The position numbers and the translations under genes were made by a program. From Rhodococcus sp. ARC_M5 (GTDB taxonomy: Bacteria > Actinomycetota > Actinomycetes > Mycobacteriales > Mycobacteriaceae), in NCBI RefSeq assembly GCF_022810405.1, contig NZ_JALGQE010000015.1, positions 1-64,000 of the forward strand: DNA of 64,000 nt. The letters run 5' to 3'. The notes under the pieces are model-generated. The model made no database searches, had not been told where the DNA came from, and saw nothing but the letters and a program-made list of their open reading frames with translations. This document shows, one piece after another, positions 53,586 to 63,309 of this stretch; position 1 is the first letter of the stretch, and every line of letters starts with the position of its first letter.

Positions 53586-54608
53586 TCATGCGGTCTGTGG
53601 TCGCAGAATCCACAGTATGGCGCGCGAGTCGTCGGCGAGGTCGATTGCCCTCGCCGTGACCGGGACCGACGCGTACTCGTCTGCATTGGTGAGAAGACGC
53701 AAGCTCAGTGCTTGTGTTGCACCCAGGGGCGCGGTCAGCAGTGCCTGTGCGGACGCCCTCGCGTTCTTTCTGTCCCCTGGATGAAGAACAGGCTTTCCGT
53801 CCGCAAGGTGGTCGGTTTGCCAGGCTATGTCCGACGGAGAGTCGCCGTACCAGTACAGGAGCCGGAGCGAGTCCGGATCTGCAATCGCGCGGTATTCATT
53901 GGGATCGCAAAGTGATTGAGCGACAAGCTCACCCATGTTGGCGGCGTCGCGATCGGAATGTTCGGGGTTGTTCGAGGGTCCGAGGTCGACGGACACGCCT
54001 CGAATGAACCGGCCGGAGTGTTCCGTGTCGTGGGCTGGATCGCCGTAGAAGTGTGCGGTGAACTGAATCTTGCGATGAAGGCCCGATGGGCGTCGTTCGA
54101 TACCGATCTCTTGCAGCACGGTTCCGGTGCCACCCGACACCAACCGTGCCAGCACCGATGCTGTTGCGTCACCGAGGTCCAACTTCGCCAAGCCGTCCGG
54201 AATCGGTCGGACGAGATCGACCCCGAGCTGTGCCCATGACTGGGATTCGCTCACGATCGCGCTGCGCCGTGCGATACCTGCGTTCAAGTCCCAATGGAAG
54301 GCCCACGCCGAGGGTCGCCCGGTTGGCTCGGCGGAGCGGTGTGCGACCTGCACCCAGACTCCGTACACCACACCCGATTCGTCGTCTTTGATCGGGTCTA
54401 CCGATACCTGACGCGATCCCGAAGCGACTCGGACAGGATCTGTGGACCGTACGGCTCGAGTGACCGCAGCGAGCACGACGTCACGATCGGACTCACGGAT
54501 GAACGTCCTCAACGCCACACGGCTCTTGGCGCGGGCACCGACTGCCACCACAGTCGGGCGGCGCGGATCCATGACGTCAACGAGTAGCCAACTGTTAGGT
54601 GACGGCAT
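53586..54608 (-). CDS. DUF5593-type PAS/GAF-like protein
   Basis: 340 residues. N-terminal sensory-like domain (SWLLVDVMDPRRPTVVAVG, VASGSRQVSVDPIKDDESGVVYGVWVQV, PSAWAFHWDLNAGIARRS), a second domain with FTAHFYGD and RGVSVDLG, and a C-terminal part (LYWYGDSPSDIAWQTD). Family members occur in mycobacteria and rhodococci with unknown ligand. No catalytic residues seen. It follows the 70-aa gene by 20 bp. A truncated relative lies at 110-544. Confidence 0.8.
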   Translation of the reverse strand: MPSPNSWLLVDVMDPRRPTVVAVGARAKSRVALRTFIRESDRDVVLAAVTRAVRSTDPVRVASGSRQVSVDPIKDDESGVVYGVWVQVAHRSAEPTGRPSAWAFHWDLNAGIARRSAIVSESQSWAQLGVDLVRPIPDGLAKLDLGDATASVLARLVSGGTGTVLQEIGIERRPSGLHRKIQFTAHFYGDPAHDTEHSGRFIRGVSVDLGPSNNPEHSDRDAANMGELVAQSLCDPNEYRAIADPDSLRLLYWYGDSPSDIAWQTDHLADGKPVLHPGDRKNARASAQALLTAPLGATQALSLRLLTNADEYASVPVTARAIDLADDSRAILWILRPQTA

Positions 54609-54628
54609 TTGTGTGCCTTTTCCTAGCC

Positions 54629-54841
54629 TCATCGCTGCGCGTGGCACACCGAGTCCAGGTGCCCACGCAACTGTGCATCTGTGACCGAAGTGACCAAACC
54701 AACCAGCAGCTCACAATAATGGCGCTCAGAGTTCGAGGCAGCTGATTCGAGAGGTGTGATCGAGATTTCAGCAGTGATCGGACCGGCCGACTCGGCGAAC
54801 TTTTTGACAGCCCTTCGGGACCGTTCGCGCATGGGACGCAA
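54629..54841 (-). CDS. Small hypothetical helical protein (70 aa)
   Basis: TTG at 54841 has GGGAG five bases before it. The product is a charged helical protein (RERSRRAVKKFAESAGPITAE, then HYCELLVGLVTSVTDAQLRGHLDSVCHAQR). It precedes the DUF5593 gene by 20 bp, so it is probably co-transcribed. Not recognised. Confidence 0.55.
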   Translation of the reverse strand: MRPMRERSRRAVKKFAESAGPITAEISITPLESAASNSERHYCELLVGLVTSVTDAQLRGHLDSVCHAQR

Positions 54842-54851
54842 TACTGCTCCC

Positions 54852-55000
54852 GTGACAAGTGACCGCAACTTCGACCCTGATTCCGACCATGGGCAGGCAG
54901 GATGACGCTGCCGAGCGGACAGCGCGCGTACCGCTACGACGGCTCTGACGACCTGATCTACGACACGGGAACCACGCCCGACGCCGCTGCGTCGAACTAG
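54852..55000 (+). CDS. Two tiny coupled ORFs
   Basis: A GTG at 54852 opens a 17-residue frame whose TGA overlaps the ATG at 54902 of a second, 32-residue frame (MTLPSGQRAYRYDGSDDLIYD...) ending at 55000, two bases before the next gene. The second looks coding by composition (acidic, Tyr-rich). They may be leader peptides for the gene at 55003. Weak support. Confidence 0.35.
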
Positions 55001-55002
55001 GC

Positions 55003-55203
55003 ATGGACCCCATCGAACGCGCGGCCATCATCGACGAGGGCTACGACCCCGACGACCCGGCCGTGCGCGCTGACCTCGATCACGTCAGGCGTCTGCTCGC
55101 CGAACATCGCCACCTGACGGCCGACCCCGAACTCTCCCTCGACCACCTCGTGAACGCCGCCAGGGTTCGCGAACCAGGGCCAGCTGCGGGCGTACGCAGG
55201 TAG
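55003..55203 (+). CDS. Small hypothetical protein (66 aa)
   Basis: An acidic, helical protein (MDPIERAAIIDEGYDPDDPAVRADLDHVRRLLAEH...) with coding-like composition. It follows a 32-codon frame by two bases and precedes the ImuA'-like gene by 65 bp. Not recognised. Confidence 0.65.
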   Translation: MDPIERAAIIDEGYDPDDPAVRADLDHVRRLLAEHRHLTADPELSLDHLVNAARVREPGPAAGVRR

Positions 55204-55268
55204 TTCGACATCGAACGTATGTTCGCATAGATTGAGGGCACTGATCCGTTCGGCGAAAGGTCGCACTC

Positions 55269-56120
55269 ATGGCCGGTACCGCCGACACGATCCCCGACCT
55301 GACCAGCCTGGACAAGGCTGCACAGCTCGCCGCTCTTCGCCGCAGCATGGCCGCGATCCCCGGACGCCGCGACCACGCACCCACCGACTCCGACGACTCG
55401 CCCGCATTCGCCCCCTCGCAGCCGAACGCGCAGGCCGCCGCGACCGACGGCGATGAGCGAGCCCTGAGCGGCCCCGTGCGCTCACGAACCCTCAAAACCC
55501 TGCCGGTACCCATGCCGCTGTCGGAACTGCTCCCGCGCGGCGCGTTGGCCCGGGGAACGGCCCTGTCGATCACCGGTGCCGGATCGATTCTCGTCGGACT
55601 CGTCGCCACCGCCACCGCGGCCGGCCACCACGTCGCCCTGATCGGTCAACCCAAGTTCGGGCTCCTCGCCGTCCACGAACACGGCGGGGACTTGTCGAAG
55701 ATCGCCCTGATCGACCCCGGCCAAGCAGACCCTCTCGACGCCTCAAATATCTGCATCGATGGGATCGATCTGGTCATCAGTACCGTCCACGGTCGCGACG
55801 TGCCGCCGACCCGTGCGCGTGCCCTGTTGGCCCGAAACCGTACTCACGCAGGGATATTCGTAATCACGGACGGTCGAATGCCTGGTCTCGATCTGACGAT
55901 TTCCTCTCGGCCGGTCGGCTACGGGGGCATCGAGCAAGGCAGGGGCCGTATCCGCTCGATCACCGTCGAGACCACCGTTCACGGACGCGGAATCACCCAG
56001 CGCACAGGCCGTTACACCCTCACCGCACCCATGTTCGGCGAACACGGCTTACGTTGGACCCCCGCGGTCACCGACGCAGTCGCCGAACATGGGCCGCACC
56101 GATTGGCGGTCGCGCAATGA
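55269..56120 (+). CDS. ImuA'-like RecA-fold protein
   Basis: 283 residues. A disordered N-terminus (about 75 residues) precedes a domain resembling mycobacterial ImuA': LPVPMPLSELLPRGALARGTALSITGAG, VALIGQPKFGLLAVHEHGGDLSKIALIDPG, and DGIDLVISTVHGRDVPPTRARALLARNRTHAG. In mutasome cassettes it is followed by the Y-family polymerase gene imuB; here that gene is missing and only a 32-codon frame follows. It may join the host's ImuB/DnaE2 during mutagenic repair, or be a relic. Confidence 0.8.
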   Translation: MAGTADTIPDLTSLDKAAQLAALRRSMAAIPGRRDHAPTDSDDSPAFAPSQPNAQAAATDGDERALSGPVRSRTLKTLPVPMPLSELLPRGALARGTALSITGAGSILVGLVATATAAGHHVALIGQPKFGLLAVHEHGGDLSKIALIDPGQADPLDASNICIDGIDLVISTVHGRDVPPTRARALLARNRTHAGIFVITDGRMPGLDLTISSRPVGYGGIEQGRGRIRSITVETTVHGRGITQRTGRYTLTAPMFGEHGLRWTPAVTDAVAEHGPHRLAVAQ

Positions 56121-56215
56121 CCCCCGACCTGTACGAGAACTGGCCCGTGAGCTTCGATCCCCCCACGCGCCGTATCGTCGATCCACCTCGGAGAGTCCTG
56201 GTCAACATATTGTAG
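56117..56215 (+). CDS. Short frame after the ImuA'-like gene (32 aa)
   Basis: The ATG overlaps the ImuA' stop (ATGA) and encodes MTPDLYENWPVSFDPP..., ending at 56215. It does not resemble the start of ImuB. It may be the head of a gene cut off by a rearrangement. The next 263 bases (56216-56478) hold no gene. Confidence 0.4.
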   Translation: MTPDLYENWPVSFDPPTRRIVDPPRRVLVNIL

Positions 56216-56478
56216 ACGGGGTTTGCCTCTGACCACTGTGCATCCGATTAGTATCCCGCTGTTTCGGGCCATCACCAACGAGGGTTCGACACCTGCCCGA
56301 ATCACGCTCGGACCATGAGCTGCCGCTGTAGCGGAGCCACCGCGGATGAGGATTTGGCCCGTCGACAGCCAAGACAGGCTAAAACGTCAGTGCAGTTCGG
56401 GAATAAGTCATACACCCCCGAACTGCACTGGTGGGACGTGAAGATCAGCTTCCGGTCCAGTCGACTGAAGTCACACAC

Positions 56479-57135
56479 CTACCTTGGTGGCACTGGCGGT
56501 TCGGAGCTGACGGGCTCCGATTCGCGGTTCGGATCGAACGGAATCTCGTTGTCGATGGCATCTCGCATTGTTGCGACCGGCGCTGGCTCATCGGTTGATC
56601 GCCGCGCAGTTCCATCGCTGACGGCAGCAACTTCCTCTGCTGACAACGTCACTTTGCCCGCGCGTGGAGCGACCGTGTACCAGTTTTCGGACGGCAAGAA
56701 GCCAGCCGACATAAGGTATGTTGCTCCCGGCTCGATCAGTGGGTCATCGTCCAGTAAGTACAACGTACCGTCGGTGCCATACCCGCCTTGCTGATTGACG
56801 AGTATTTGGCCCGCGACGTCACCCTTTAGGGTCTGAAGCACCTCAACAGAAAACTGCGTCTCGGGAAACGGCCCAACTGCCTTCGTACCGACTTGCTCAA
56901 TCACTGTTCCGACGAAGACCGCGTCGGCCCAACCGGCAAGCTGCTGAGGGTCTGTCACATCGAAAGCCGAGTCCATTTCCACTGCTTGTGTGCGCGTAGT
57001 CACGCTGGCAGTCGTGCCAGCATCTCCAGGTTGCGTGCCTGCCGAAGTGCTGCAGCCAACTAATACAATGCAGGCGAATAAGCTCGCAACGCCCACCGTG
57101 CCGTACTTTGATCCTAAACTTCTGACCTTCATCAT
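56479..57135 (-). CDS. Lipoprotein, function unknown
   Basis: 218 residues. Lipobox VLVGC after a hydrophobic stretch (VASLFACIVLVGC). The body is a beta-rich domain (ADAVFVGTVIEQVG, FSVEVLQTLKGDVAGQILVNQQGG, GATYLMSAGFLPSENWY) with a disordered acidic tail. Several exported actinomycete proteins share the VFVGTV...VLKG...L-NQGG pattern. The ATG at 57135 lies two bases after the stop of the matrixin gene, so it belongs to that operon. Confidence 0.75.
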   Translation of the reverse strand: MMKVRSLGSKYGTVGVASLFACIVLVGCSTSAGTQPGDAGTTASVTTRTQAVEMDSAFDVTDPQQLAGWADAVFVGTVIEQVGTKAVGPFPETQFSVEVLQTLKGDVAGQILVNQQGGYGTDGTLYLLDDDPLIEPGATYLMSAGFLPSENWYTVAPRAGKVTLSAEEVAAVSDGTARRSTDEPAPVATMRDAIDNEIPFDPNRESEPVSSEPPVPPR

Positions 57136-57136
57136 G

Positions 57137-58353
57137 TCATCCCCAGAGTTGACGGTAGGCGGCTTGATCCATGAACTGCGGCGCAAAAACCGATGAGTTT
57201 GAAATCGGATCCATCAGCTGACTTTTGCAGTTATGCGCCAAACCGAGCGCATGACCCATCTCGTGTGTCATAACGTTCCGTTGATTACTGGCGTTACCGA
57301 GCTTCGCTGTATTCATTTGAATAGTGTCCACCCCAAAGTCGGTGTTGCTGTATAGCCCGGCCCATGTGACGTCCGGACGGTTGGCGTCGGAAATTTCCAC
57401 ATTAGTGAGCGTCGGGTTCACAGGGTCATAGGGGGTAACCTGGACGCTCCCAAGTGCATTCCAAGCAGTGGATGCCTGCGAAATTGCGGTCGTGTATTGG
57501 GAAGATGACTGATAGGTGAGTTTGGAGAAGAGGACTGAGCTGTAGCCCAATGTCGGCGGCCTGCGTCCTGACGTCAGATACTGGCCGTTCTGGAAGTTCT
57601 GTCCGGAGCGCCATATGACTCGTAACCATCATTGGACGTTGTTCCATCTTGACACAGGTACTCATCACTGCTCGGGAAGCCCAAGGGTCCAAGCTCGTAG
57701 TTCTGCGCAGCCCACTGATCGCGAATGTTACCCCAGGTGGCATAGGCAGATGTGGCTCCGAACTTGTATGTAATCGCGCCGCCCTGGAAGTTGTTGTACC
57801 GCCCGCCAGAAGCAGGGCTCTCACGTGTGACCGGGTACCCGAGTCGTCCACGTTCGTCGCTTCGCTTCTCGTACTGATACGGGCCGTTGACATACGTTCT
57901 GTACTGACGCGATGGCAAATTAAGCCACTTGTTCATGATCAAGCCGCCGATTTGACGACCTTTGTTTGGGTCGACATTCGGCGACCAGTAAATGCGATTA
58001 GTAAACCCGAATTCCTGCCACCGCCCCTCGTTGCTGTTTCCTGCGTAAAGCTCGCCACTGGTGGGTTCTCCGATACTCGAGGTGCCGCCTTGGCCGTATT
58101 GGTTAGCACCAGAAAGGAAATCGATAAATTCGCGTTCGATGGAGCCGAATACCCACTGGTTGTTGCGAAATTGATCGGCGTTCGCAACGCCAGGTGTAGA
58201 AACTAGCAATGCAAGGGATGTAATTAACGCACCGATAAGTGACATTCTTCGAGCGACAATTTGATTTCGCGTCCGATGCTGCCTGAAGCGGACATTGATC
58301 AATGGGCTTGGATCGCCAATATGCGACTTGAGAGGTAGCCTGCTCGGTTTCAT
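57137..58353 (-). pseudogene. LGFP-repeat matrixin metalloprotease split by a frameshift
   Basis: The frame starting at 58353 has a signal peptide (ALITSLALLVSTPGVANA) and four LGFP-type repeats (GEPTSGELYAGN, LGYPVTRESPASGG, LGFPSSDEYLCQDG) that bind cell-wall arabinogalactan or mycolate layers. It stops at 57574. One base position change near 57612 joins ESYGAP to GQNFQNGQYLTSG in the second frame, which carries the matrixin zinc motif HEMGHALGLAH and ends at 57137. Together they make a 405-residue secreted protease. As it stands the protease domain is separated. Confidence 0.7.
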
Positions 58354-58498
58354 GGAGCTCCCACAGTGAAGGGCATCAAGGACGAACCGAACAGTACGGT
58401 CAGTTTGCCCACCGTTGGAGAGACACGCGAACACGAGTTTGGTCACAATTCGGTCACCGTGACCGCCGCCAACTCGACGGCGGCTAGACTTCGAACGC

Positions 58499-58852
58499 AT
58501 GAGCAATACAGGTTCTCGGTGGCTACGGCCAGCTGTCCTGCTGGTTCTAATCGGCGTCTTGCTCGTTGGTGTTGCATTTGGGGCGACCAGCCAGGTTGGG
58601 CTCGGTCGCTCGGCCTCAGAAATTTGCGAGAATGCTTATCCGGGGGCTGTCGACGTCGAGTCCAGTCGTCCCCTCCTACCGCTAGTCGTCGTGCGTTGCG
58701 CTGCACAGGATTTTGACACGCGTGTGGAGACTCATGAATTTGATCCGCTGTCAACGCTTGTCCTCGCGGCTGGGATCGCAAGCATTGTCGTTGGTGTATC
58801 TGCCATCCGACGTCAAAAGCTGAACGAGTCATCTCAAAAAGGACAGCGGTGA
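58499..58852 (+). CDS. Two-helix membrane protein, unknown
   Basis: 117 residues: helix AVLLVLIGVLLVGVAFG, an external loop with ENAYPGAVDVES and two Cys, and helix LSTLVLAAGIASIVVGVSAI before a basic tail. Divergent from the LGFP-matrixin gene. Not recognised. Confidence 0.65.
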   Translation: MSNTGSRWLRPAVLLVLIGVLLVGVAFGATSQVGLGRSASEICENAYPGAVDVESSRPLLPLVVVRCAAQDFDTRVETHEFDPLSTLVLAAGIASIVVGVSAIRRQKLNESSQKGQR

Positions 58853-58967
58853 ACATACTCGGAGTGGTCTGGTCTGATTCGCTGTGTGAGAACTCGAATT
58901 AATTCTGGTCGGAGGATACTTCCTCCCCGACGCCCAGTATCTTGCAGCTTTATCGGTGGATCGAGGC

Positions 58968-59402
58968 TTAGCGGTCCTGCCGGCCACACGCGCCCACGAC
59001 AGCGTCCGCGGAGCTCGAGCGTGACTGCAGGGAGGTCACCCCTGACGTTGTTTCCAGTTCTTTCCGTAGGGCGTGGTTGTCGAGTGTTAGCCGCTGGATG
59101 ACGGCCAGTGCGAGGGTGAGGTCTTGAGTCAGCGCCGCGTTGTCTCGTTGCACGCGTTTGTTGGAGGCAAGGAGTTCGGTCCGGTCGTCATGCCGTGTGG
59201 CGACGGGAGCTGCGACGGAAGCGGCTCTGAGTTCGGCAGCGATAGCGGGGTAGTGCCGCCAGAAGGTTGCGTTGGACAGACCCAGTCGACGGGCAAGGCC
59301 GATGACAGTGGCGCGGCCGCCGGCCGATGCTGCGTCTTCGATGTGCTCTGTCATCACTCGACGGACGTCCTGCTCGCTCGGGAGGTCGATGCGTTTACTC
59401 AT
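58968..59402 (-). CDS. DUF6262/TnpC-like accessory protein of the recombinase trio
   Basis: 144 residues. An HTH-like segment (VIGLARRLGLSNATFWRHYPAIAAELR) precedes a coiled coil (NKRVQRDNAALTQDLTLALAVIQRLTLDNHALRKEL). This is the layout of the small DUF6262/TnpC protein found after the two large recombinases of Tn554-like elements. The ATG overlaps the stop of the upstream recombinase (ATGA). In Tn554 the equivalent protein helps choose orientation and raises transposition efficiency. Confidence 0.85.
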   Translation of the reverse strand: MSKRIDLPSEQDVRRVMTEHIEDAASAGGRATVIGLARRLGLSNATFWRHYPAIAAELRAASVAAPVATRHDDRTELLASNKRVQRDNAALTQDLTLALAVIQRLTLDNHALRKELETTSGVTSLQSRSSSADAVVGACGRQDR

Positions 59403-61504
59403 CGGATTGAGTTCGGATCGTGTCGGTCGACGAACTGATTTATCTGCTCACTCCGTTGCCGTAGTCGATGCTGCAGCAACGGAGGCAGCGACGGTGTTCG
59501 TTCGAGCTCGCGCTCGATATCGGAGCTCTCCGAACGCAACTCGTCGAGGTTGCCTGAGGTGAGCGCGACGTTGCGGCATTCGAGAGGTCGACAACCACCG
59601 AGCGTCGGCGCGTTCTGGCCCGAAAGGTTTTGTGCGCGTGTGCACAGTGCCTTGTCCGGATCGTAGACGCAGGTGGCGTATCGGCCTGGATAGATTGCTG
59701 GGTCGAATCGGCGTATCAAGCGGTCGTGCCGACGCCGGTCGGTGACGACCTGTCCTTGGTATCGGATATTCGACTCGAGCTCGCTCAGACGTCGGCGGGC
59801 TTCGTCGGCGGCGGGTCCAACGAGATCGGTGTGTTCGTGGGCATCGATCATTGCCATCAGACCCTCCCCTCGGGCAAGGGCCTCCTCTGACTCGACTTCG
59901 GCGCGGAAACCGCTATCCGATGTGCCGGCGTAGCCCTCGAACATCTGGACAGCTTGGTGGCGATATTGAATTGCCCCGGCAATGGATCCGCCGGGTTGGC
60001 GTGCGATGAACCAGGCGAGTGTTCGTCTGAACTGGCGGGTTGTCAGCCGCCACGTTTGGGCATTCACAGCCGGAATGTCCTCTGCGAGATCATGTGCGCG
60101 ACAATAGCCATCGATCCAGGACACCAGATTGTTGATGTGGTCGTTCGTGGTCTTGGTCAAATTGACGTGAGCGGCGGTTTTGCCGATCCGCACAGCGGTG
60201 CCATGAGTTGAGGGTGCGAACAGCCGGGTTTCGTTACGGGGTTGGAGGAGTTCGAGGACCGCCACGGCGCGGGCGGCCGGAGCGCCGACAACCCAGGTCG
60301 CTTGCACTCCGGTGGGGTCGCGTTCACCTTTGAACGCCAGGCTGGTGATCATCCACCGGTAGGGCCTGCCGTGAGGGTCACGTTTGACGCTGATGCAGCC
60401 CCGCTGCAGATGCTTGATCTCGCTGTCACGCATGCCGGACAGGAACGCGATGATCACGTAGCAGGCTGCGCTCAGCGCCGACAGCAGGTGCAAGATCCCG
60501 GCCTGCCGATCACGCCGATTGAACAGGATGCGGTCAATCCAGGGGGACCCGTTGATCCGCCCGTTGATCACCACGTCACACGAGACATCGTTGTCGACCC
60601 CGACCAGTCGAGCTGTGTCCTCGATGAGGTCATGGTAAGTCCGCAAGGTCGAGCGATCGCATCCAAGCAGGCGGGACAGGTGGCGAAAGCTCGGTTGGCC
60701 GTTGTGTCCCGGTAGTGGGCGTTCTGCGTCACGGTATTCAGCTAACAGATGGACCAGATCCTTCTCTACCCAACGCCTTGCCTCGGGCGGAACTACCCCT
60801 TCTTGCAATCGAACTCGTCGCCACTCGCGGTCTGCCGCGAGAATGTCCGATGCAAACTCATCGACGAACCGCAGACTCCAGGTGAGTAGGGGTCCGAGCA
60901 CCGCCTCCGGAATTCTGGCGGTCGCGTTGTCTGGCCCGCTCCTGTCGCCGGACTCGCTCCAACCATCGATGTGGTACGGGTCGAAAGTCAGCTGATCGGT
61001 AACCATGAGTCCGCGGTAGCGATAGAGCGACCGAACCGAACTGCGATAGCGATCACGAACCGTGAGAGTGGGTTGCGTCGCGAGCAAATGCAGTTGGTAC
61101 GCAATCAAATCGGAAGGTTGCAACTCCGATAGCAGCGGCTGGCGCAGGTTGGGTCGCGAAGCGAGCCAGGAGAAGAAGTGGCGGAGCGTGGGCAACATCG
61201 AGGCAATCGTCGCTACCTTCGGTAAGCCGCGTCCTCTGGCGGGTGCAGGCCCGCCCAGCAGCCCGATGAAAAGTTCTTTGGCCACGGTGCGATAGACAGA
61301 CGGCACGGATGTGAAGTCGAGGATCAGAGCAACATGATGTTGCTGAAAGAAAGCTGGACTGAGATCCCAGACGTCCTCTACGAATCGGGAAGCTCGGCTG
61401 AGTTCTGTCTCCGGGCGCACCGGCCGCCCGTTCAGTACGCATCGTTCGTCGAACGGGTGCGACGTCGACGGTTGAGGGTGGGCGTTGGTCATGTTTGCTC
61501 CCAT
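59399..61504 (-). CDS. Large tyrosine recombinase (third of the trio)
   Basis: 701 residues. The C-terminal catalytic domain has the first Arg in SGMRDSEIKHLQRG, the RxxR-type second motif in LTTRQFRRTLAWFIARQPG, then YRHQAVQMFEGYAG with the candidate Tyr nucleophile. The N-terminal 300 residues form a SAM-like arm-binding region (FFSWLASRPNLRQPLLSEL). A Cys cluster follows (CVYDPDKALC, CRPLECRN), as in TnpB-type recombinases. It overlaps the preceding gene by 16 bp. Confidence 0.88.
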   Translation of the reverse strand: MGANMTNAHPQPSTSHPFDERCVLNGRPVRPETELSRASRFVEDVWDLSPAFFQQHHVALILDFTSVPSVYRTVAKELFIGLLGGPAPARGRGLPKVATIASMLPTLRHFFSWLASRPNLRQPLLSELQPSDLIAYQLHLLATQPTLTVRDRYRSSVRSLYRYRGLMVTDQLTFDPYHIDGWSESGDRSGPDNATARIPEAVLGPLLTWSLRFVDEFASDILAADREWRRVRLQEGVVPPEARRWVEKDLVHLLAEYRDAERPLPGHNGQPSFRHLSRLLGCDRSTLRTYHDLIEDTARLVGVDNDVSCDVVINGRINGSPWIDRILFNRRDRQAGILHLLSALSAACYVIIAFLSGMRDSEIKHLQRGCISVKRDPHGRPYRWMITSLAFKGERDPTGVQATWVVGAPAARAVAVLELLQPRNETRLFAPSTHGTAVRIGKTAAHVNLTKTTNDHINNLVSWIDGYCRAHDLAEDIPAVNAQTWRLTTRQFRRTLAWFIARQPGGSIAGAIQYRHQAVQMFEGYAGTSDSGFRAEVESEEALARGEGLMAMIDAHEHTDLVGPAADEARRRLSELESNIRYQGQVVTDRRRHDRLIRRFDPAIYPGRYATCVYDPDKALCTRAQNLSGQNAPTLGGCRPLECRNVALTSGNLDELRSESSDIERELERTPSLPPLLQHRLRQRSEQINQFVDRHDPNSIR

Positions 61505-63309
61505 GGTGATTCGACGAGATCGAGAAGTGCATCGGTGGGTTTGATCTCCGTTGCCGCCAGGATCTCGGACCGATTGAACTTCGAGAGAACGTCATGGCGG
61601 ATGGCCGCCCACGTCGGTCCGTATCGGACCCACCAATCGGCCTCCGACAGCTGATCGCGGCGGGCCGCCAGCGCATCGAGCAATCCGAGCAGTCCAGGAA
61701 GGTGATCAGGCGTGATCACGCAGTTTCCGCAGTGAAAGCAGTCGAGAAACGATGCGCGACAGCTTCTCCCGGTGGCGGGATGGTGGTCGTGATCCCGGCA
61801 GGCTGACCAGGCGGTATCGGCTGCGTCTGTGTGCGTCGGCGGGGTATCCCCGTGAGGATTGGTGGCGGAGCGTTCCGGCTGCACGTTCAGTGTGCCTCCT
61901 GCAACGTGCAGCGCCCGTCTGTGTGCTGCCAGAGCGCTCGATTCGGCGTCGCTGACGGCAGCCGCAACAACGGTGTGTGCCCATTCCTGTGTTGTCGGGT
62001 CTCCGCGTAGATAGTTCCGGAACAGAACCGGGATGGTGTTGCTCCGGGCAGCGGACGGGAGGTGACCGCCGATCTGTTTGGTACGGCGCACGTCTGCCGT
62101 GGTCTTGATCCGGTTGCCGGTGACCGCAAGCGGAGCCGGGGGCGTTCCGTCGACGACGTCAGCGTGGAGGCAATGCCGGGTGCGCCATCCGGCAAGGTTG
62201 ATTGCTGTCGCGGTCAGTTCGCGAGCGAATGGGTCGAAATGTTCTTCGATACCGCGAAGGCCGGTGTTGTGGCCGCTACGCCAGATCGACCAAACGGATG
62301 CGCTGCCAGAAGTGTTCCTGCTGCGAGTGGTCAGTTCGTGTAGCAGTAGGTAAAGACCGCCGGGATAGTGCAGTTCGCGACCCGGTGGCCCGATCTCCCA
62401 CGTCGCGGTCTCGAACCATCGGTGATTGCCGCGGCGGCGTTTGATGACACGGACTTCGACGGCGCGTGTCTCCAGGATTCGGTGTTCCCAGGGGAGCTCT
62501 TTGATGGTTTCGATATTGCGGCCGGTCAGCGCCACCATCAACACGAGCATTGGCGCGAGGTCCCGGATCGTCATATAGAGCCGGCTCGCAAGCTCCAGTC
62601 TGACGACGTGCGCGCTGAAGCTCCGGCTCGGGGGTACGACTCCTGATTCCGCAATCGCGACGAGCTCTTTGTCGCCCTCCAAGCCTTCCTGTTCACCCGT
62701 TTGTCCTATTGCAGCTTCCGAGAGTCGAATTCGATCGCGCAATGCGGTGATGTCTGACCGAGCGGCTGAGAGAATACGATCGAACTCTCCGTCCGAGTAG
62801 CCAGGTTGGCCAATCCGGGTCTGCCCGATTTGGCGGCAGGTGTAGTCGATCACTGATGAATTCACCGTATCGACCAGCGGTGGCAACGTCAGGAACTGTC
62901 CGAAAAGTGCGATGCCTCGCCAGGCGTAGACGTCCTTCTGCGTGATTCTGCGCTGGTTGTAGACAGATTGGAGGTGGGCGGTCTCCAGCAACGGTGGTCC
63001 GGTCGGTGGATCCGGCAGTTCCGAGAGGGATCGCAGCATGGATCGCACCCTCGTAACCAGTCCCTTCGCTGAGCTGAGCGTCCTGCTGCGTCCCGTCGCC
63101 CCGAGGGCAAGGGCCAGAGCCTCTGCAACTGCCGTGTGCCAACCGGGCAGCGCCATCTTCGCGACGTCCACCAGCAGAGTCCGGCCGTCTTCACCATCGA
63201 ATCGGACCGTGAGGCCGGAGGCGATGGCGTGTTCGCCTTCGGTCGGTGTGTACGGGCCAGATGGGAGCATCGCGCGGCGCCCGGTGCCGGTACTGCCGCG
63301 ACCGTTCAC
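61489..63309 (-). CDS. Large tyrosine recombinase (second of the trio)
   Basis: 606 residues. The catalytic half shows ALTGRNIETIKELPWEHRIL (first Arg region), INLAGWRTRHCLHADV, and RTKQIGGHLPSAARSNTIPVLFRNYLRGD, ending near a Tyr. The N-terminal region is helical. A Cys/His cluster (ACRDHDHH, SFLDCFHCGNC) follows, probably zinc-binding. Start and stop overlap its neighbours, so three proteins are made in fixed ratio. Confidence 0.82.
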   Translation of the reverse strand: MNGRGSTGTGRRAMLPSGPYTPTEGEHAIASGLTVRFDGEDGRTLLVDVAKMALPGWHTAVAEALALALGATGRSRTLSSAKGLVTRVRSMLRSLSELPDPPTGPPLLETAHLQSVYNQRRITQKDVYAWRGIALFGQFLTLPPLVDTVNSSVIDYTCRQIGQTRIGQPGYSDGEFDRILSAARSDITALRDRIRLSEAAIGQTGEQEGLEGDKELVAIAESGVVPPSRSFSAHVVRLELASRLYMTIRDLAPMLVLMVALTGRNIETIKELPWEHRILETRAVEVRVIKRRRGNHRWFETATWEIGPPGRELHYPGGLYLLLHELTTRSRNTSGSASVWSIWRSGHNTGLRGIEEHFDPFARELTATAINLAGWRTRHCLHADVVDGTPPAPLAVTGNRIKTTADVRRTKQIGGHLPSAARSNTIPVLFRNYLRGDPTTQEWAHTVVAAAVSDAESSALAAHRRALHVAGGTLNVQPERSATNPHGDTPPTHTDAADTAWSACRDHDHHPATGRSCRASFLDCFHCGNCVITPDHLPGLLGLLDALAARRDQLSEADWWVRYGPTWAAIRHDVLSKFNRSEILAATEIKPTDALLDLVESPWEQT

